Part shown: in pieces, positions 1 to 8,641 of the stretch
How the letters are laid out: every line of letters begins with the position of its first letter
How positions within the stretch are numbered: the stretch's first letter is position 1
Assembly (NCBI GenBank): GCA_927441705.1
Contig: CAKMKH010000017.1
Coordinates: 24,529-88,528 of the forward strand
Source: an uncultured Acholeplasmataceae bacterium
GTDB lineage: Bacteria > Bacillota_I > Bacilli_A > Acholeplasmatales > Acholeplasmataceae
Direction of reading: 5' to 3'
DNA: 64,000 nucleotides
The notes under the pieces: generated by a model
The model's input: the letters and a program-made list of their open reading frames with translations, nothing else
The model's database searches: none
Told to the model about the DNA's origin: nothing
Made by a program: the position numbers and the translations under genes

Positions 1-983
1 TGGATGCTGCTTATGAAAATACTGATGGTATAAAACGCTATATCAATCTAAGAAAGAAACACTTAAAATTAGAAAAATATCATACATATGATCGTTTTTT
101 AACACTTGTTGATGATGACACTAAATATGGTTTTGAAGAATCAAGAAATATCTTCTTTGATTCTATATCTCATTTAGATAAAGATTTTGTTGAACATCAA
201 AAAGAAGCTGTCAAAGATGGATTTGTTGATGCTTTTCCTGGTGATGGAAAACGCACAGGTGCATATTCATCAGGTTTTTATGGTTTCCACCCATATATCT
301 TATTAAATCATGACGATACATTAGATGCTCTATTTACATTAGCTCATGAATCAGGACATTCAGCTCATACATTATTTTCTAATGAAAATCAACCTATGGC
401 ATCTGCTGATTATACGATATTTGTTGCAGAAATCGCTTCAACTTTTAATGAGCATAACTTACTTGATTATCTAGTATCTAAAGCTCAAACTAAAGAACAA
501 AAAATTGCATTACTAGAAAAAGCTATTGATGGTATTATGGCAACATTCTTTAGACAAACATTATTTGCAACTTATGAATATAAAGCAAATGAATTAGTTG
601 AAAAAGGTATGCCAATTACTGATCAATCATTGTCAAAAATTATGATTGATTTATATAAACACTTCTATGATTTAGATATCACTGAAGAAAATGGTAAAGA
701 ATATGTGTGGGCATATATTCCTCATCTATTTCACACACCATTTTATGTTTATCAATATGCTACAAGTTATAGTGCTTCATTAAAGATTTATGCAGATGTT
801 AAAAATAATGAACCACAAGCAATGGAAAAATTCTTAGGTCTTTTAAAATCAGGTGGCAGTGATTACCCTGTGAACCAAGCTAAAAAAGCTGGTGCTGATT
901 TAACCAAGAAAGAAACATTCATGGCAGTTATTACTCGTTTTAATGAACTTGTTGATGAGTTAGAAAAAACACTTGAACAATAA
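1..983 (+). CDS. pepF: Oligoendopeptidase F-type M3 metallopeptidase, C-terminal part
   Basis: The reading frame is open from base 3 and enters from outside the window, so only the C-terminal ~326 residues are present. It carries the M3 zinc motif HESGH (bases 345-359), followed by the M3-type helix with an NEHNLLDY segment that supplies the third zinc ligand region, and ends at TAA. Family members are cytoplasmic zinc peptidases that cut short peptides; here it would process peptides brought in by an Opp-type importer such as the one at 28.7-37.8 kb. An internal ATG at 396 lies downstream of the zinc motif and is not a plausible start. The trpS promoter overlaps the stop codon. Confidence 0.9.
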   Translation, partial: DAAYENTDGIKRYINLRKKHLKLEKYHTYDRFLTLVDDDTKYGFEESRNIFFDSISHLDKDFVEHQKEAVKDGFVDAFPGDGKRTGAYSSGFYGFHPYILLNHDDTLDALFTLAHESGHSAHTLFSNENQPMASADYTIFVAEIASTFNEHNLLDYLVSKAQTKEQKIALLEKAIDGIMATFFRQTLFATYEYKANELVEKGMPITDQSLSKIMIDLYKHFYDLDITEENGKEYVWAYIPHLFHTPFYVYQYATSYSASLKIYADVKNNEPQAMEKFLGLLKSGGSDYPVNQAKKAGADLTKKETFMAVITRFNELVDELEKTLEQ

Positions 984-1002
984 TTTTGTTTCGTGATATA
1001 AT
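973..1002 (+). promoter_or_regulatory. Promoter of the trpS T-box transcript
   Basis: TTGAAC (973-978), 18-base spacer and TATAAT (997-1002), the latter preceded by TG one base upstream (extended -10). It overlaps the pepF stop codon and lies just before the T-box leader. Confidence 0.65.
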
Positions 1003-1011
1003 AAATATGCA

Positions 1012-1216
1012 ATGATAAGGAATAAGTAATTTAAAAATCTTTGTTTATAGAGAGTTAGAGCTGGTGGAAATCTAACAACAAAATTTTAAACCAATGGGTC
1101 CTTTGAGCGAAAGTATCATCGGCTTTAACGATGTTTGAGGGCTAGAATTTATTTCTAGAACTAAGGTGGCACCGCGTCTAAAGACGTCCTTAGATTTAAG
1201 GACGTCTATTTTTTTA
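1012..1216 (+). promoter_or_regulatory. T-box leader with terminator, tryptophan-responsive
   Basis: The T-box sequence AAGGTGGCACCGCG is at 1163-1176. Upstream are Stem I features: AGAGAG, a GGTGGAA element, and a specifier region where TGG (1095-1097) precedes GTCCTTTGAGCG. The leader ends in a strong hairpin (1182-1206, AGACGTCCTTA pairing with AAGGACGTCT) followed by a T-run (1208-1215). In this family uncharged tRNA pairs with the specifier and its CCA end stabilises the antiterminator. The TGG codon and downstream trpS both indicate tRNA-Trp. Confidence 0.92.
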
Positions 1217-1237
1217 TTTAAAAAGGAGAACTCTATT

Positions 1238-2236
1238 ATGAAAAGACTTGTATCAGGTATTAAACCAACTGGATCATTAACACTGGGAAATTATATTGGG
1301 GCATTAAGACAATTTGTAAAGCTACAAGAAGAGCTTATTGACACTGAATTTTTCATTTTTATTGCTGACTTGCATGCAATTACAACACCTCAAGAAAGAC
1401 AAGCACTAAAGAAAAACATAAAAAGTATAGCTGCTTTATATATTGCTTGTGGATTAGATCCAAAAAAAGTTAATTTATTTGTTCAATCAGAAGTCCAAGA
1501 ACATGCAACACTAGGATACATCATGGAATCTACTGCATACGTTGGTGAAATGGAAAGAATGACACAATATAAAGATAAAAAGGGTAAACAAACTGAAGGT
1601 ATAAGAACTTCTCTTCTAACATATCCAGCATTAATGGCTGCAGATATTCTTTTATATGATGCAGATATCGTTCCTATTGGAGATGACCAAAAACAACATT
1701 TAGAACTTACTAGAAATCTTGCGCAAAGATTTAATAATCTTTATGGTGATACTTTTGTCGTTCCTGAAGGTTTTTTCCCAAAAACAGGGGCTAGAATTAA
1801 ATCTTTAACTGAACCAACAAAAAAGATGGATAAATCAGCTGAAAATCCAAAAGCTTATATTCTTCTTCTAGATGACCTAAATCAAGTAAAAAATAAAATA
1901 CGAAGTGCTGTTACAGACTCTGATACTGAGATTAGATATGATTTAAAAAATAAAGCTGGTATTTCAAATCTTTTAACAATTTATGCATCATTAACTGACA
2001 TATCTATCAAAGAGATTGAAGAAAAATATAAGAATTCTAGCTACAAGGAATTTAAAGAAGATTTAGCAAATATAGTTGCTGATACACTAGCACCTATCCA
2101 AGAAAAATATAATGAGATTATTAGTAGTCCTTATTTAGATGAAGTTCTTGATATGGGTAGAGAAAAAGCTTCTTTAATTGCGAGAAAAAAAATATTTAAG
2201 GTTTATAAACGTATGGGATTAGGCAGAATTAAATAA
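1238..2236 (+). CDS. trpS: Tryptophanyl-tRNA synthetase
   Basis: A 332-residue class I aminoacyl-tRNA synthetase that charges tRNA-Trp in the cytoplasm. The HIGH-type motif appears as PTGSLTLGN (residues 10-18) and the KMSKS-type motif as KKMDKS (195-200), with the family's GDDQKQHLELTR segment between them. ATG 1238 is chosen because AAGGAG lies 8 bases upstream; a longer frame starting in the T-box is not credible. It is a single-gene unit controlled by the T-box leader. A tRNA-Trp (CCA) gene is present at 48.1 kb. Length is normal for bacterial TrpRS. Confidence 0.97.
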   Translation: MKRLVSGIKPTGSLTLGNYIGALRQFVKLQEELIDTEFFIFIADLHAITTPQERQALKKNIKSIAALYIACGLDPKKVNLFVQSEVQEHATLGYIMESTAYVGEMERMTQYKDKKGKQTEGIRTSLLTYPALMAADILLYDADIVPIGDDQKQHLELTRNLAQRFNNLYGDTFVVPEGFFPKTGARIKSLTEPTKKMDKSAENPKAYILLLDDLNQVKNKIRSAVTDSDTEIRYDLKNKAGISNLLTIYASLTDISIKEIEEKYKNSSYKEFKEDLANIVADTLAPIQEKYNEIISSPYLDEVLDMGREKASLIARKKIFKVYKRMGLGRIK

Positions 2237-2241
2237 AAAAT

Positions 2242-2270
2242 AAAACGCTGAAAATTTCAGCGTTTTTTAT
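2242..2270. terminator. Bidirectional terminator between trpS and dagK
   Basis: AACGCTGA paired with TCAGCGTT, T-rich on both strands, between two convergent genes. Confidence 0.85.
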
Positions 2271-3107
2271 TTAAATATGAGCCTCAAATGTATCAATCGG
2301 ATAAACTACATCACCATCTATTTGTAGATAAGTACCTTTTTCAAAAGTAATTTTTACATGGTCAGTACGATAAATTGATACATATCTTCTAAATATAACA
2401 TGCCATCCTAAATAAATGGTTGGGAAAATGAAAATAAGTAACCATTTAGGTATTTTTTTTACCATCACAACAGATAAGCTTCTTTCATGTCTACTTGCTT
2501 TAGGTGCGATTTTCATACCGCCACCAAAATATGGTGCATGCATCACACTTGCAAACCAAACTTTGTTTTCTTCTATCACTTGATCGTTAAGTTCTATTTT
2601 TGCTTTTAAGGGTTTGAATTTTATAAAACCTTCAAATGCATGTCTGAAATAATTAATTTTATTTTTCTTGAATTTAGAATGATTGACTAAGTGTCCGATA
2701 TATCCATCAAGTCCAGCACCACTACCATTAAGGAAATACTGACTTTGATCTTCATATTTTACTTGAGGTAAGTCTTTTAAATATGGTTTTACTAAAACAA
2801 TTTTTTCTTTTGTTTTTAAACTTCTTATAAAATCATTACCTGTTCCTGCTTGATACATATATAGAGGATTTGGATACTCAAGATGATAGATTTTATTTGC
2901 TAGTCGATTTAAAGTACCATCACCACCAACTAAAATCAAACGATCATGAGATTCTATCGTATCTAAAAATGTTGGGATATCATTTATATCCAACAAATTT
3001 ATTTTTTTTACTTGATTGCCAGTTTCTTCTAATTCTTCTACAATATTTTGGATAAAACTTTCTTTTTTCCCATTTCTTGATAAGGGATTATACAATAATA
3101 TGTCCAT
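2271..3107 (-). CDS. dagK: Diacylglycerol/lipid kinase family protein
   Basis: A 278-residue member of the DagK/YegS lipid kinase family, which phosphorylates diacylglycerol or related lipids at the inner face of the membrane. The N-terminal NP...G segment, the nucleotide-binding VGGDGTLNR motif (about residue 60) and AGTGNDF (about 87) are present, and the C-terminal half has the usual beta-sandwich with QIDGD. It starts 8 bases after the tyrS stop with AGGTGA as ribosome site, so it is co-transcribed with tyrS. The exact lipid substrate cannot be read from sequence. In a membrane-bounded, wall-less cell, recycling of diacylglycerol is a reasonable role. Confidence 0.85.
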   Translation of the reverse strand: MDILLYNPLSRNGKKESFIQNIVEELEETGNQVKKINLLDINDIPTFLDTIESHDRLILVGGDGTLNRLANKIYHLEYPNPLYMYQAGTGNDFIRSLKTKEKIVLVKPYLKDLPQVKYEDQSQYFLNGSGAGLDGYIGHLVNHSKFKKNKINYFRHAFEGFIKFKPLKAKIELNDQVIEENKVWFASVMHAPYFGGGMKIAPKASRHERSLSVVMVKKIPKWLLIFIFPTIYLGWHVIFRRYVSIYRTDHVKITFEKGTYLQIDGDVVYPIDTFEAHI

Positions 3108-3115
3108 ATGTTCAC

Positions 3116-4360
3116 CTATTTAATCATGACTAAAGCGTATTTTTTCTTTCCTCTTCTCATCATAACATATCTTTTATGATAAGTTTTATCTTTTGTTAAG
3201 ACGTACTCTAAATCAATGATTTTTTCACCATTAACACTTACTGCAGAACTTGAAATAAACTGTCTAGCTTCTCTTTTAGATGAAGCTAGTTTTGTTTCTA
3301 CTAAAACATCAACTAAAGCTAGTCCTTCATTAATTTCAGCACTTTCTAAAGTTTTTTCAATCATCTTAAACTCGTTTAATGTTAAATCGCTAAATTCACC
3401 ACTAAATAATGCATCAGTGACTCTTAATGCTTCATCTAATGCTTTTTGTCCATGAATTAATTTTGTTACTTCTTCTGCTAACTTCTTTTGAGCTTCTCTC
3501 AACTCTGGCTGTGTTTTTAAACTATTTTCTAAAACAAGTATGTCTTCTTTTGATAATAACGTTAATGTTTTTAAGTAATTAATAACATCTTGATCAGATG
3601 CATTAACAAAATATTGATAAATTTCATAAGGAGAAGTTAAATCTTGATCTAACCATAATGCACCAGATTCACTTTTTCCAAATTTTGATCCATCAGCCTT
3701 TAACAAGAGGGGTGAGCTCAATCCAACAGCTTTTGCATTATCACCTTCTAATTTTCTTATAAGTTCTAAACCTGTTGTGATATTTCCCCATTGATCAGAT
3801 CCACCAAATTGAATTCTACATTCATGTGTTCTATATAAATGCAGAAAATCAATTGCTTGAATAAGCATATAAGAAAATTCTGTATATGAAATACCTACAT
3901 CCAATCTTTTTTGAACAGTATCTTTTGCAAGCATATAATTAATTGAAAAATGTTTACCATAATCTCTTAAAAATGAAATCATATCAATATCTTTTATCCA
4001 TTCATAGTTATTAACGAAAATAGCTGTTTCCGGATTTAAAAATAGACTTAATTGATTTCTAATTTTATCAGCATTCTTAAGCGATTCTTCTAATGTTAAT
4101 AGCTTTCTTTCACTTGTTTGTCTTGGATCTCCAATTAGTCCTGTAGCTCCACCGATTAAAACAATCGGTGTATGTCCATATTTTTCTAGCAATAACATTC
4201 TTACAATCTGAACTAAATGTCCTACAGTTAATGATTCACCTGTCGGATCAAAGCCACAGTAAAATTTTACACTTTCTTCGTTTAAAAGACGGATTGCTTC
4301 TTCTTCATTGCTAACATCTTTGATTAAGCCACGCCATAATAAATCTTCATATAAATTCAT
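3116..4360 (-). CDS. tyrS: Tyrosyl-tRNA synthetase
   Basis: A 414-residue class I synthetase of the TyrS type that charges tRNA-Tyr. The HIGH-like motif is TVGHL (residues 45-49), the KMSKS-like motif is KFGKS (about 230), and an S4-like RNA-binding domain closes the protein ([11 protein letters not shown]). ATG 4360 has AAAGGAG eight bases upstream; a GTG three codons earlier overlaps that site and is rejected. A tyrosine T-box precedes it and dagK follows after 8 bases. Confidence 0.97.
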   Translation of the reverse strand: MNLYEDLLWRGLIKDVSNEEEAIRLLNEESVKFYCGFDPTGESLTVGHLVQIVRMLLLEKYGHTPIVLIGGATGLIGDPRQTSERKLLTLEESLKNADKIRNQLSLFLNPETAIFVNNYEWIKDIDMISFLRDYGKHFSINYMLAKDTVQKRLDVGISYTEFSYMLIQAIDFLHLYRTHECRIQFGGSDQWGNITTGLELIRKLEGDNAKAVGLSSPLLLKADGSKFGKSESGALWLDQDLTSPYEIYQYFVNASDQDVINYLKTLTLLSKEDILVLENSLKTQPELREAQKKLAEEVTKLIHGQKALDEALRVTDALFSGEFSDLTLNEFKMIEKTLESAEINEGLALVDVLVETKLASSKREARQFISSSAVSVNGEKIIDLEYVLTKDKTYHKRYVMMRRGKKKYALVMIK

Positions 4361-4383
4361 AGTAAACACTCCTTTAGATTAAT

Positions 4384-4566
4384 AAATAAAAATCGTCCTA
4401 TAGATTCACTCTAAGGACGAATTATTTCGCGGTACCACCTTAGTTCTAGAATAAACCATTCTAGCCCTCAAAAATTAATTGGTCTCCATAAGTGTATTTC
4501 AAGTTTTATTTTCTCTTTGCGTTCCACCATTCACAAAGTCTCTATATAAGTTTTTTAAAACTCTAC
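4384..4566 (-). promoter_or_regulatory. T-box leader with terminator, tyrosine-responsive
   Basis: On the minus strand the T-box motif TAAGGTGGTACCGCG lies at 4442-4428. It is followed by a terminator hairpin (TCGTCCTTAG pairing with CTATAGGACGA, about 4420-4393) and a T-run. The specifier region reads TACACTTATGGAGACC. By analogy with the trpS leader, TAT at 4490-4488 is the likely specifier; TAC six bases away is the alternative, and both are tyrosine codons. It controls tyrS-dagK. Confidence 0.9.
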
Positions 4567-4589
4567 TTAAGTTTATTTCATCGACCGAT

Positions 4590-5591
4590 TTAGTTATGTT
4601 TTGTAGAATCACGTGTTACGATATAATGCGGTAAAATGATTCTAATATTGTCTACATCTTTAGAGTTCATTAATTTGGTTAATAATCTCATTGATACAGC
4701 ACCTATATCATACACTGGAACATCAATTGATGTCAAGTTAGGTCTAGATAAAAGTGCGTATTTAGTATTTTGGAATCCTGCAACAGCTAAATCTTCAGGT
4801 ACTCTTCTGCCATTGTCTCTTGCGATATTCATAAAGCTTACAGCAATTGAATCTCTAACACCGATAGCTGCATCAATTTTTTTATCACTAAAGAACGTAG
4901 TAAAATGTTGACGATTTATATGTGTATCACCACTTGTTCTAAAGATTCTTGGCTCTAAGCCAGCTTCTAGCATCGCTTTTGTATATCCAGCTTCTTTTTT
5001 ATCATTAACTGAATAACGACGTGCAGTACTTAATAAATAAATATCTTTACGATGATCTTCAATCATCAATCTTGTGATTTCATATCCAGCTTTTTCATAA
5101 TCAATAGAAACCATAGGCACAGTTATATCATCAGTGACTACATTTGCTAAAACAAATGGAATTTGATTATCTACAAATACCCTTCTGACTTCATCAATAC
5201 TTTTTTCGCTTAATTCATCATTTAAATATAAGACTCCATCAAGTTGTTCTGCAACTATATCTTGTAATATATCATTAACATCCATTTCTTCTCTAATTGA
5301 AAAGAGTTTTACTGAATATTTGTAGTTTTGAGCAATATCACCAATACCACCTAACATTTCTGAAACAGATGCTCTAGTGACATCAGAAATAACGATACCA
5401 ACCGTCGTAGTTTTTCTACTTGCTAACCCTCTAGCAATAACATTTGGTCTGTATCCTAATTCTTTAATTACTTTCAAGACTCTTTGTCTTGTTTCTTCTT
5501 TAACTTTTTCAGGGTTATTTAAAACTCTCGATACTGTAGCCAGTGAGACTCCAGCCGCTCCAGCAACGTCATAAATGGTCGCGTTACCCAT
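4590..5591 (-). CDS. ccpA: LacI-family regulator, CcpA-like
   Basis: A 333-residue LacI/GalR protein. The N-terminal helix-turn-helix (residues 5-25, ATIYDVAGAAGVSLATVSRV) and hinge helix are followed by a periplasmic-binding-protein-like effector domain. Sequence and length fit CcpA/RegM, the catabolite regulator that works with HPr phosphorylated on serine; HPr is encoded at 15.5 kb. ATG 5591 is preceded by GAGGTGAT; the upstream in-frame GTG falls inside that site. The gene has its own promoter and a palindromic operator-like site just upstream of the -35, which suggests autoregulation. Assignment to CcpA rather than another LacI regulator is likely but rests on overall resemblance. Confidence 0.8.
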   Translation of the reverse strand: MGNATIYDVAGAAGVSLATVSRVLNNPEKVKEETRQRVLKVIKELGYRPNVIARGLASRKTTTVGIVISDVTRASVSEMLGGIGDIAQNYKYSVKLFSIREEMDVNDILQDIVAEQLDGVLYLNDELSEKSIDEVRRVFVDNQIPFVLANVVTDDITVPMVSIDYEKAGYEITRLMIEDHRKDIYLLSTARRYSVNDKKEAGYTKAMLEAGLEPRIFRTSGDTHINRQHFTTFFSDKKIDAAIGVRDSIAVSFMNIARDNGRRVPEDLAVAGFQNTKYALLSRPNLTSIDVPVYDIGAVSMRLLTKLMNSKDVDNIRIILPHYIVTRDSTKHN

Positions 5592-5626
5592 GAAAATCAC
5601 CTCTTTTAATTTTAATATACATCCTT

Positions 5627-5655
5627 ATTATATCATGTGATGTAAAGGCTTTCAA
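5627..5655 (-). promoter_or_regulatory. ccpA promoter
   Basis: Minus strand TTGAAA (5655-5650), 17-base spacer, TATAAT (5632-5627) preceded by TGA (extended -10). Confidence 0.8.
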
Positions 5656-5662
5656 GCATTTT

Positions 5663-5678
5663 ATGAAAATATTTTCAT
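5663..5678. promoter_or_regulatory. Palindromic operator candidate upstream of ccpA
   Basis: ATGAAAATATTTTCAT is a perfect 16-base palindrome 8 bases upstream of the ccpA -35. It resembles a cre site but has AT instead of the central CG, so it may be a weak autoregulatory cre or the site of another LacI protein. Confidence 0.5.
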
Positions 5679-5683
5679 TCGTT

Positions 5684-5715
5684 TTCAAAAAAAATAAAGA
5701 GGCCAAGGCCTCTTT
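5684..5715 (-). terminator. rplS terminator
   Basis: AAAGAGGCC and GGCCTCTTT with a 2-base (AA/TT) centre, followed on the minus strand by a T-rich tract; 8 bases after the rplS stop. Confidence 0.85.
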
Positions 5716-5722
5716 ATAAAAC

Positions 5723-6079
5723 TTATCGTTTTTCTCTGATTCTTGATGCCTTTGCAGACAACGTGCGAATATAAAATAATCTAGCACGTCTTACCTTACC
5801 TCTACGTGGTACCTCGATATGATCAATCGATGGTGAATGTATTGGAAAAGTACGTTCTACACCAATGCCGTAAGAAACCTTACGCACTGTAAATGTTTCA
5901 GAAATTCCTCCACCTTGTCTTTTAATAACAAGACCTTCAAATAACTGAATACGTTCACGGTTTCCTTCTTTGATCTTAACGAATACTTTAACAGTATCCC
6001 CAGCACCAAATTCAGGAACTTCTTTGATGTAAGAACTTGTGATTGAAGCAATCAATTCTTGCCCTTTTAATCTAGCCAT
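5723..6079 (-). CDS. rplS: 50S ribosomal protein L19
   Basis: A 118-residue L19 protein. The family's N-terminal segment and the [24 protein letters not shown] region are recognisable. ATG 6079 has GGAAAGAGAGTGAG upstream; a longer frame begins with an atypical extension and is rejected. It is the last gene of the rpsP-khpA-rimM-trmD-rplS cluster but has its own promoter 140 bases after trmD, allowing independent output of the ribosomal protein. L19 sits at the 30S-50S interface. Confidence 0.97.
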   Translation of the reverse strand: MARLKGQELIASITSSYIKEVPEFGAGDTVKVFVKIKEGNRERIQLFEGLVIKRQGGGISETFTVRKVSYGIGVERTFPIHSPSIDHIEVPRRGKVRRARLFYIRTLSAKASRIREKR

Positions 6080-6157
6080 GTTCGTCTCACTCTCTTTCCT
6101 TCCAATGTTCTTGTTACTAAAACAGCGGACCATTGTGTATAATTATACGGCTCATAT

Positions 6158-6186
6158 ATTATAACAAGTTTATGGTAAACTTGCAA
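6158..6186 (-). promoter_or_regulatory. rplS promoter and short leader
   Basis: TTGCAA (6186-6181), 17-base spacer, TATAAT (6163-6158). The transcript would have a leader of about 70 bases before ATG 6079. Some Firmicutes carry an autoregulatory L19 leader here; I see no clear structure that proves one. Confidence 0.8.
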
Positions 6187-6219
6187 CAATTTTTAATCAT
6201 TTTTTCCTAATCTAGTTGT

Positions 6220-6945
6220 TTATTTATCCGTTTTTGATTTTATCTCATCAAGGATTTGTTTTTCTTCATCTGTCATTTTGATGGTTTTAATTAAATCCGG
6301 ACGCTTTTGATATGTTTTTAAAATGCTTTGTCTTTTTCGCCAATTTTCGATGTTTTTATGATGTCCTGATTTTAATATCTCTGGCACATCAAAACCCTGA
6401 TAACTATCTGGTTTCGTAAACTGAGGATATTTTAACCATCCATTTTGAAGACTATCTTCTTCAGATGAAGCTTGTTGGATAACACCCGGAATCAACCTAA
6501 TGATTGAATCACTTAGTATCATCGCTGGTATTTCTCCACCAGTTAAGACGTAATCTCCAATAGAAATTTCTTCATCTATAAAATTATCAACCCTTGCATC
6601 TATACCTTCATAATGGCCACATATCAATATAATGTGCTTTTTTTGTGAAAGTTTAATTGCTTTTTTTTGTTTATAAACCTTACCTTGTGGTGTTAACATG
6701 ATCACATGTGTATTTTTAGTTCTTAATTTTTCTAAAGCATCATAAAATGGTGGAAATTGCATAAGCATTCCTACACCACCACCATAAATTGTGTCATCAA
6801 TTTTATTGTGTTTTTGATGTGCATAATCTCGTAATTGATGAAGATCAATAGTGACTAAATTTTGCTCAATTGCTCTTTTAATAATTGAAGTCTCTAAAAA
6901 TGGTTGGAAAAACTCTGGAAAAATAGTGATGATGTCAATTTTCAT
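6220..6945 (-). CDS. trmD: tRNA (guanine-N1)-methyltransferase TrmD
   Basis: A 241-residue SPOUT-class enzyme that methylates G37 next to the anticodon, preventing frameshifting. The family segments FPEFF near the N-terminus, DDTIYGGGVGM (about 50-60), ICGHYEGIDARV and EISIGDYVLTGGE (deep-knot region, about 110-140) and the C-terminal basic helix region are present. Its ATG overlaps the rimM stop by four bases (ATGA), showing translational coupling. Confidence 0.97.
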   Translation of the reverse strand: MKIDIITIFPEFFQPFLETSIIKRAIEQNLVTIDLHQLRDYAHQKHNKIDDTIYGGGVGMLMQFPPFYDALEKLRTKNTHVIMLTPQGKVYKQKKAIKLSQKKHIILICGHYEGIDARVDNFIDEEISIGDYVLTGGEIPAMILSDSIIRLIPGVIQQASSEEDSLQNGWLKYPQFTKPDSYQGFDVPEILKSGHHKNIENWRKRQSILKTYQKRPDLIKTIKMTDEEKQILDEIKSKTDK

Positions 6946-7430
6946 ATCATACCCTCTATAGGTTTAATGATAATCGTTTTCTCATCAATCTCTCCAATAA
7001 ACTCTTTTCTAAAAGGAATCAAAGCCTTTTTACCATCATTTTTCTCAACTTCTAATAAATGTCCCTGTGGAACTTCTATTAAGCTAATTGCTATGCCTAT
7101 TTTGCTATGATCTTCTAGAATTACATCTTTTCCAATCACATCTTCATAGTGATAGTCATCATCTTCTAATTGATTCTCAATATCTTCATCAGAATAGACA
7201 TAAAGACCTTTATATATCAAAATGTCATTAATATTATCAAATCCAACAAATTTAACAATAAGTATATTTTTATGTGCTCTTACCTGTTCGATTTCAAAAT
7301 AAACTTTTTGATCTTTTATTAAAACATAGATTTTATGTCCAACGAAAAAGCGGTCAAAATCACTTAAATTGTAGATTTTAACCTCTCCTTTAATGCCATG
7401 TGTACTTGTAATTTTACCAATTTGATACAT
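6942..7430 (-). CDS. rimM: 16S rRNA processing protein RimM
   Basis: A 162-residue ribosome assembly factor that binds S19 and helps mature the 30S head. The N-terminal IGKITSTHGIKGEVKI segment and the C-terminal PRC-barrel region (DVILEDHSKIGIA onward) are typical. Start ATG 7430 has GAAGG upstream. It follows khpA by 11 bases and overlaps trmD by 4. Confidence 0.95.
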   Translation of the reverse strand: MYQIGKITSTHGIKGEVKIYNLSDFDRFFVGHKIYVLIKDQKVYFEIEQVRAHKNILIVKFVGFDNINDILIYKGLYVYSDEDIENQLEDDDYHYEDVIGKDVILEDHSKIGIAISLIEVPQGHLLEVEKNDGKKALIPFRKEFIGEIDEKTIIIKPIEGMI

Positions 7431-7441
7431 AGCTACCTTCC

Positions 7442-7690
7442 TTAAAAAGCATCAATATCTATATGTACTCGTTTATTTTCTTTTGACGCTCCAGCATATA
7501 CAATGGTACGCATTGCGTTAGCAATCTTACCACCTTTACCAATTACGCGACCTAAGTCAGCTTCATTGACTAAAAGTTGAATTGTAATTGTATTATCATC
7601 AGTTGATAATATTTTAACTAAAACATCATCAGGGTTAACGACTAATGGCACTATCATATTTTTGATTAGTTTTTCAAAATCTACCGCCAT
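7442..7690 (-). CDS. khpA: KH-domain RNA-binding protein KhpA (YlqC)
   Basis: An 82-residue single-KH-domain protein. The GxxG RNA-binding loop is IGKGGKIA (about residues 50-57). In Firmicutes this small protein sits between rpsP and rimM, as here, and works with KhpB in RNA binding. The start has GGGGG seven bases upstream. Confidence 0.93.
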   Translation of the reverse strand: MAVDFEKLIKNMIVPLVVNPDDVLVKILSTDDNTITIQLLVNEADLGRVIGKGGKIANAMRTIVYAGASKENKRVHIDIDAF

Positions 7691-7708
7691 GATTCATACC
7701 CCCTTTTA

Positions 7709-7951
7709 TTATTTGTCTAAAACTTTGTACTTTTTAAATAAACTTCTAACAGTATCAGTAGGTAATGCACCATTATTCATCCATTTTTGTACTTTTTCTG
7801 AATCAACTGAAACTTTTCCAATTAATGGATCATAAGTTCCAACTATTTCTAGGAATTTTCCATCTCTTGCTCTTGTTGATTCACTTGCTACAACACGGTA
7901 AAATGGTCTTTTATTAGAACCAAATCGTTGTAATCTTAATTTAACAGCCAT
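7709..7951 (-). CDS. rpsP: 30S ribosomal protein S16
   Basis: An 80-residue S16 with the signature KLRLQRFGSNKRPFYRVV at its N-terminus and the GTYDPL segment. ATG 7951 is chosen over an in-frame GTG three codons upstream that overlaps the ribosome site GAGAGTGA. First gene of the cluster; a consensus promoter lies 36 bases upstream. Confidence 0.97.
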   Translation of the reverse strand: MAVKLRLQRFGSNKRPFYRVVASESTRARDGKFLEIVGTYDPLIGKVSVDSEKVQKWMNNGALPTDTVRSLFKKYKVLDK

Positions 7952-7986
7952 ATTATTCACTCTCTTTCTTTGTATATTACATGTCT

Positions 7987-8014
7987 ATTATAATGATTTT
8001 TTTCAATCTGTCAA
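7987..8014 (-). promoter_or_regulatory. Consensus promoter of the rpsP operon
   Basis: Perfect TTGACA (8014-8009) and perfect TATAAT (7992-7987) with a 16-base spacer. Confidence 0.92.
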
Positions 8015-8031
8015 GTATTTTTCCTTAACAG

Positions 8032-8259
8032 TTAAAAATTTAACGAATCATCATAAGTTTGTGAAGGGCCAAAATGTTTTAATCCCTTAACATTTTTCAT
8101 TTGTTTGACAAAATTTTCTTCATTTGATTTATCAAAATAGACAATTGCATAATTTTGCTTATTCGATATATATGTAATATCTACTGGTAAATTTTTTAAT
8201 TTATTTAATGCATGTTTGCCGTGATAAATCGCAACATATGCAACTCTGCTAGTGTACAT
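8032..8259 (-). CDS. ylbG: YlbG-family protein (DUF2129)
   Basis: A 75-residue protein resembling Bacillus YlbG in length, in the pattern of a short beta-alpha-beta fold (YVAIYHGKHALNKLKNLPVDITYIS) and in position directly after ylbF. Its function is not established. AAGGAGG lies inside the end of ylbF and the start overlaps that gene by 11 bases, so the two are translationally coupled. Confidence 0.75.
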   Translation of the reverse strand: MYTSRVAYVAIYHGKHALNKLKNLPVDITYISNKQNYAIVYFDKSNEENFVKQMKNVKGLKHFGPSQTYDDSLNF

Positions 8260-8641
8260 GACAACTGCCTCCTTTTTTAATCATCCCAAATTTATTTGGT
8301 GCTGGAACATGATCTGATACAACTTTAGACAATTCATTTAAAAACTCATTAAGTTCTGTTTCTAGTTCAAGTTCAAGTTCTAAATATCTTTTCACTTCCG
8401 GTTGTTCGTATAAGTGTTTTTTGGTCTCACTTAATTTTTTGACTGCATCTTTATAATCAGGATGATAAGTCCCGCCTTCATCCATAACTTTTTGATATGC
8501 TGTTTTTGCTAGTTCAAAATTTTCAATTTCATTTTTATATAAATCATCAATTTTTTGATGGATTTGTTTTATTTCAGGAAATTTATCATCTTTAATAAAT
8601 TCATCTAATACATCATATGCTTTTAAAATGATATCAGTCAT
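8249..8641 (-). CDS. ylbF: YlbF-family regulator (DUF964)
   Basis: A 130-residue, largely helical, acidic protein of the YlbF/YmcA type. In Bacillus, YlbF forms the Y-complex with YmcA and YaaT, an Fe-S-containing complex that directs RNase Y and affects competence and development. This one ends with a GGSCHVH tail containing a cysteine. It overlaps the end of the pseudouridine synthase by 8 bases and ylbG by 11. AAGGAG precedes ATG 8641. Confidence 0.78.
   Translation of the reverse strand: MTDIILKAYDVLDEFIKDDKFPEIKQIHQKIDDLYKNEIENFELAKTAYQKVMDEGGTYHPDYKDAVKKLSETKKHLYEQPEVKRYLELELELETELNEFLNELSKVVSDHVPAPNKFGMIKKGGSCHVH

Noticed and set aside
2870-3055. Plus-strand open frame inside dagK
   Set aside because: Lies opposite a well-supported kinase gene and has no ribosome site or family resemblance.
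5584-5787. Minus-strand open frame spanning the ccpA upstream region and the end of rplS
   Set aside because: It covers the rplS terminator, ccpA promoter and operator palindrome; no plausible start site.
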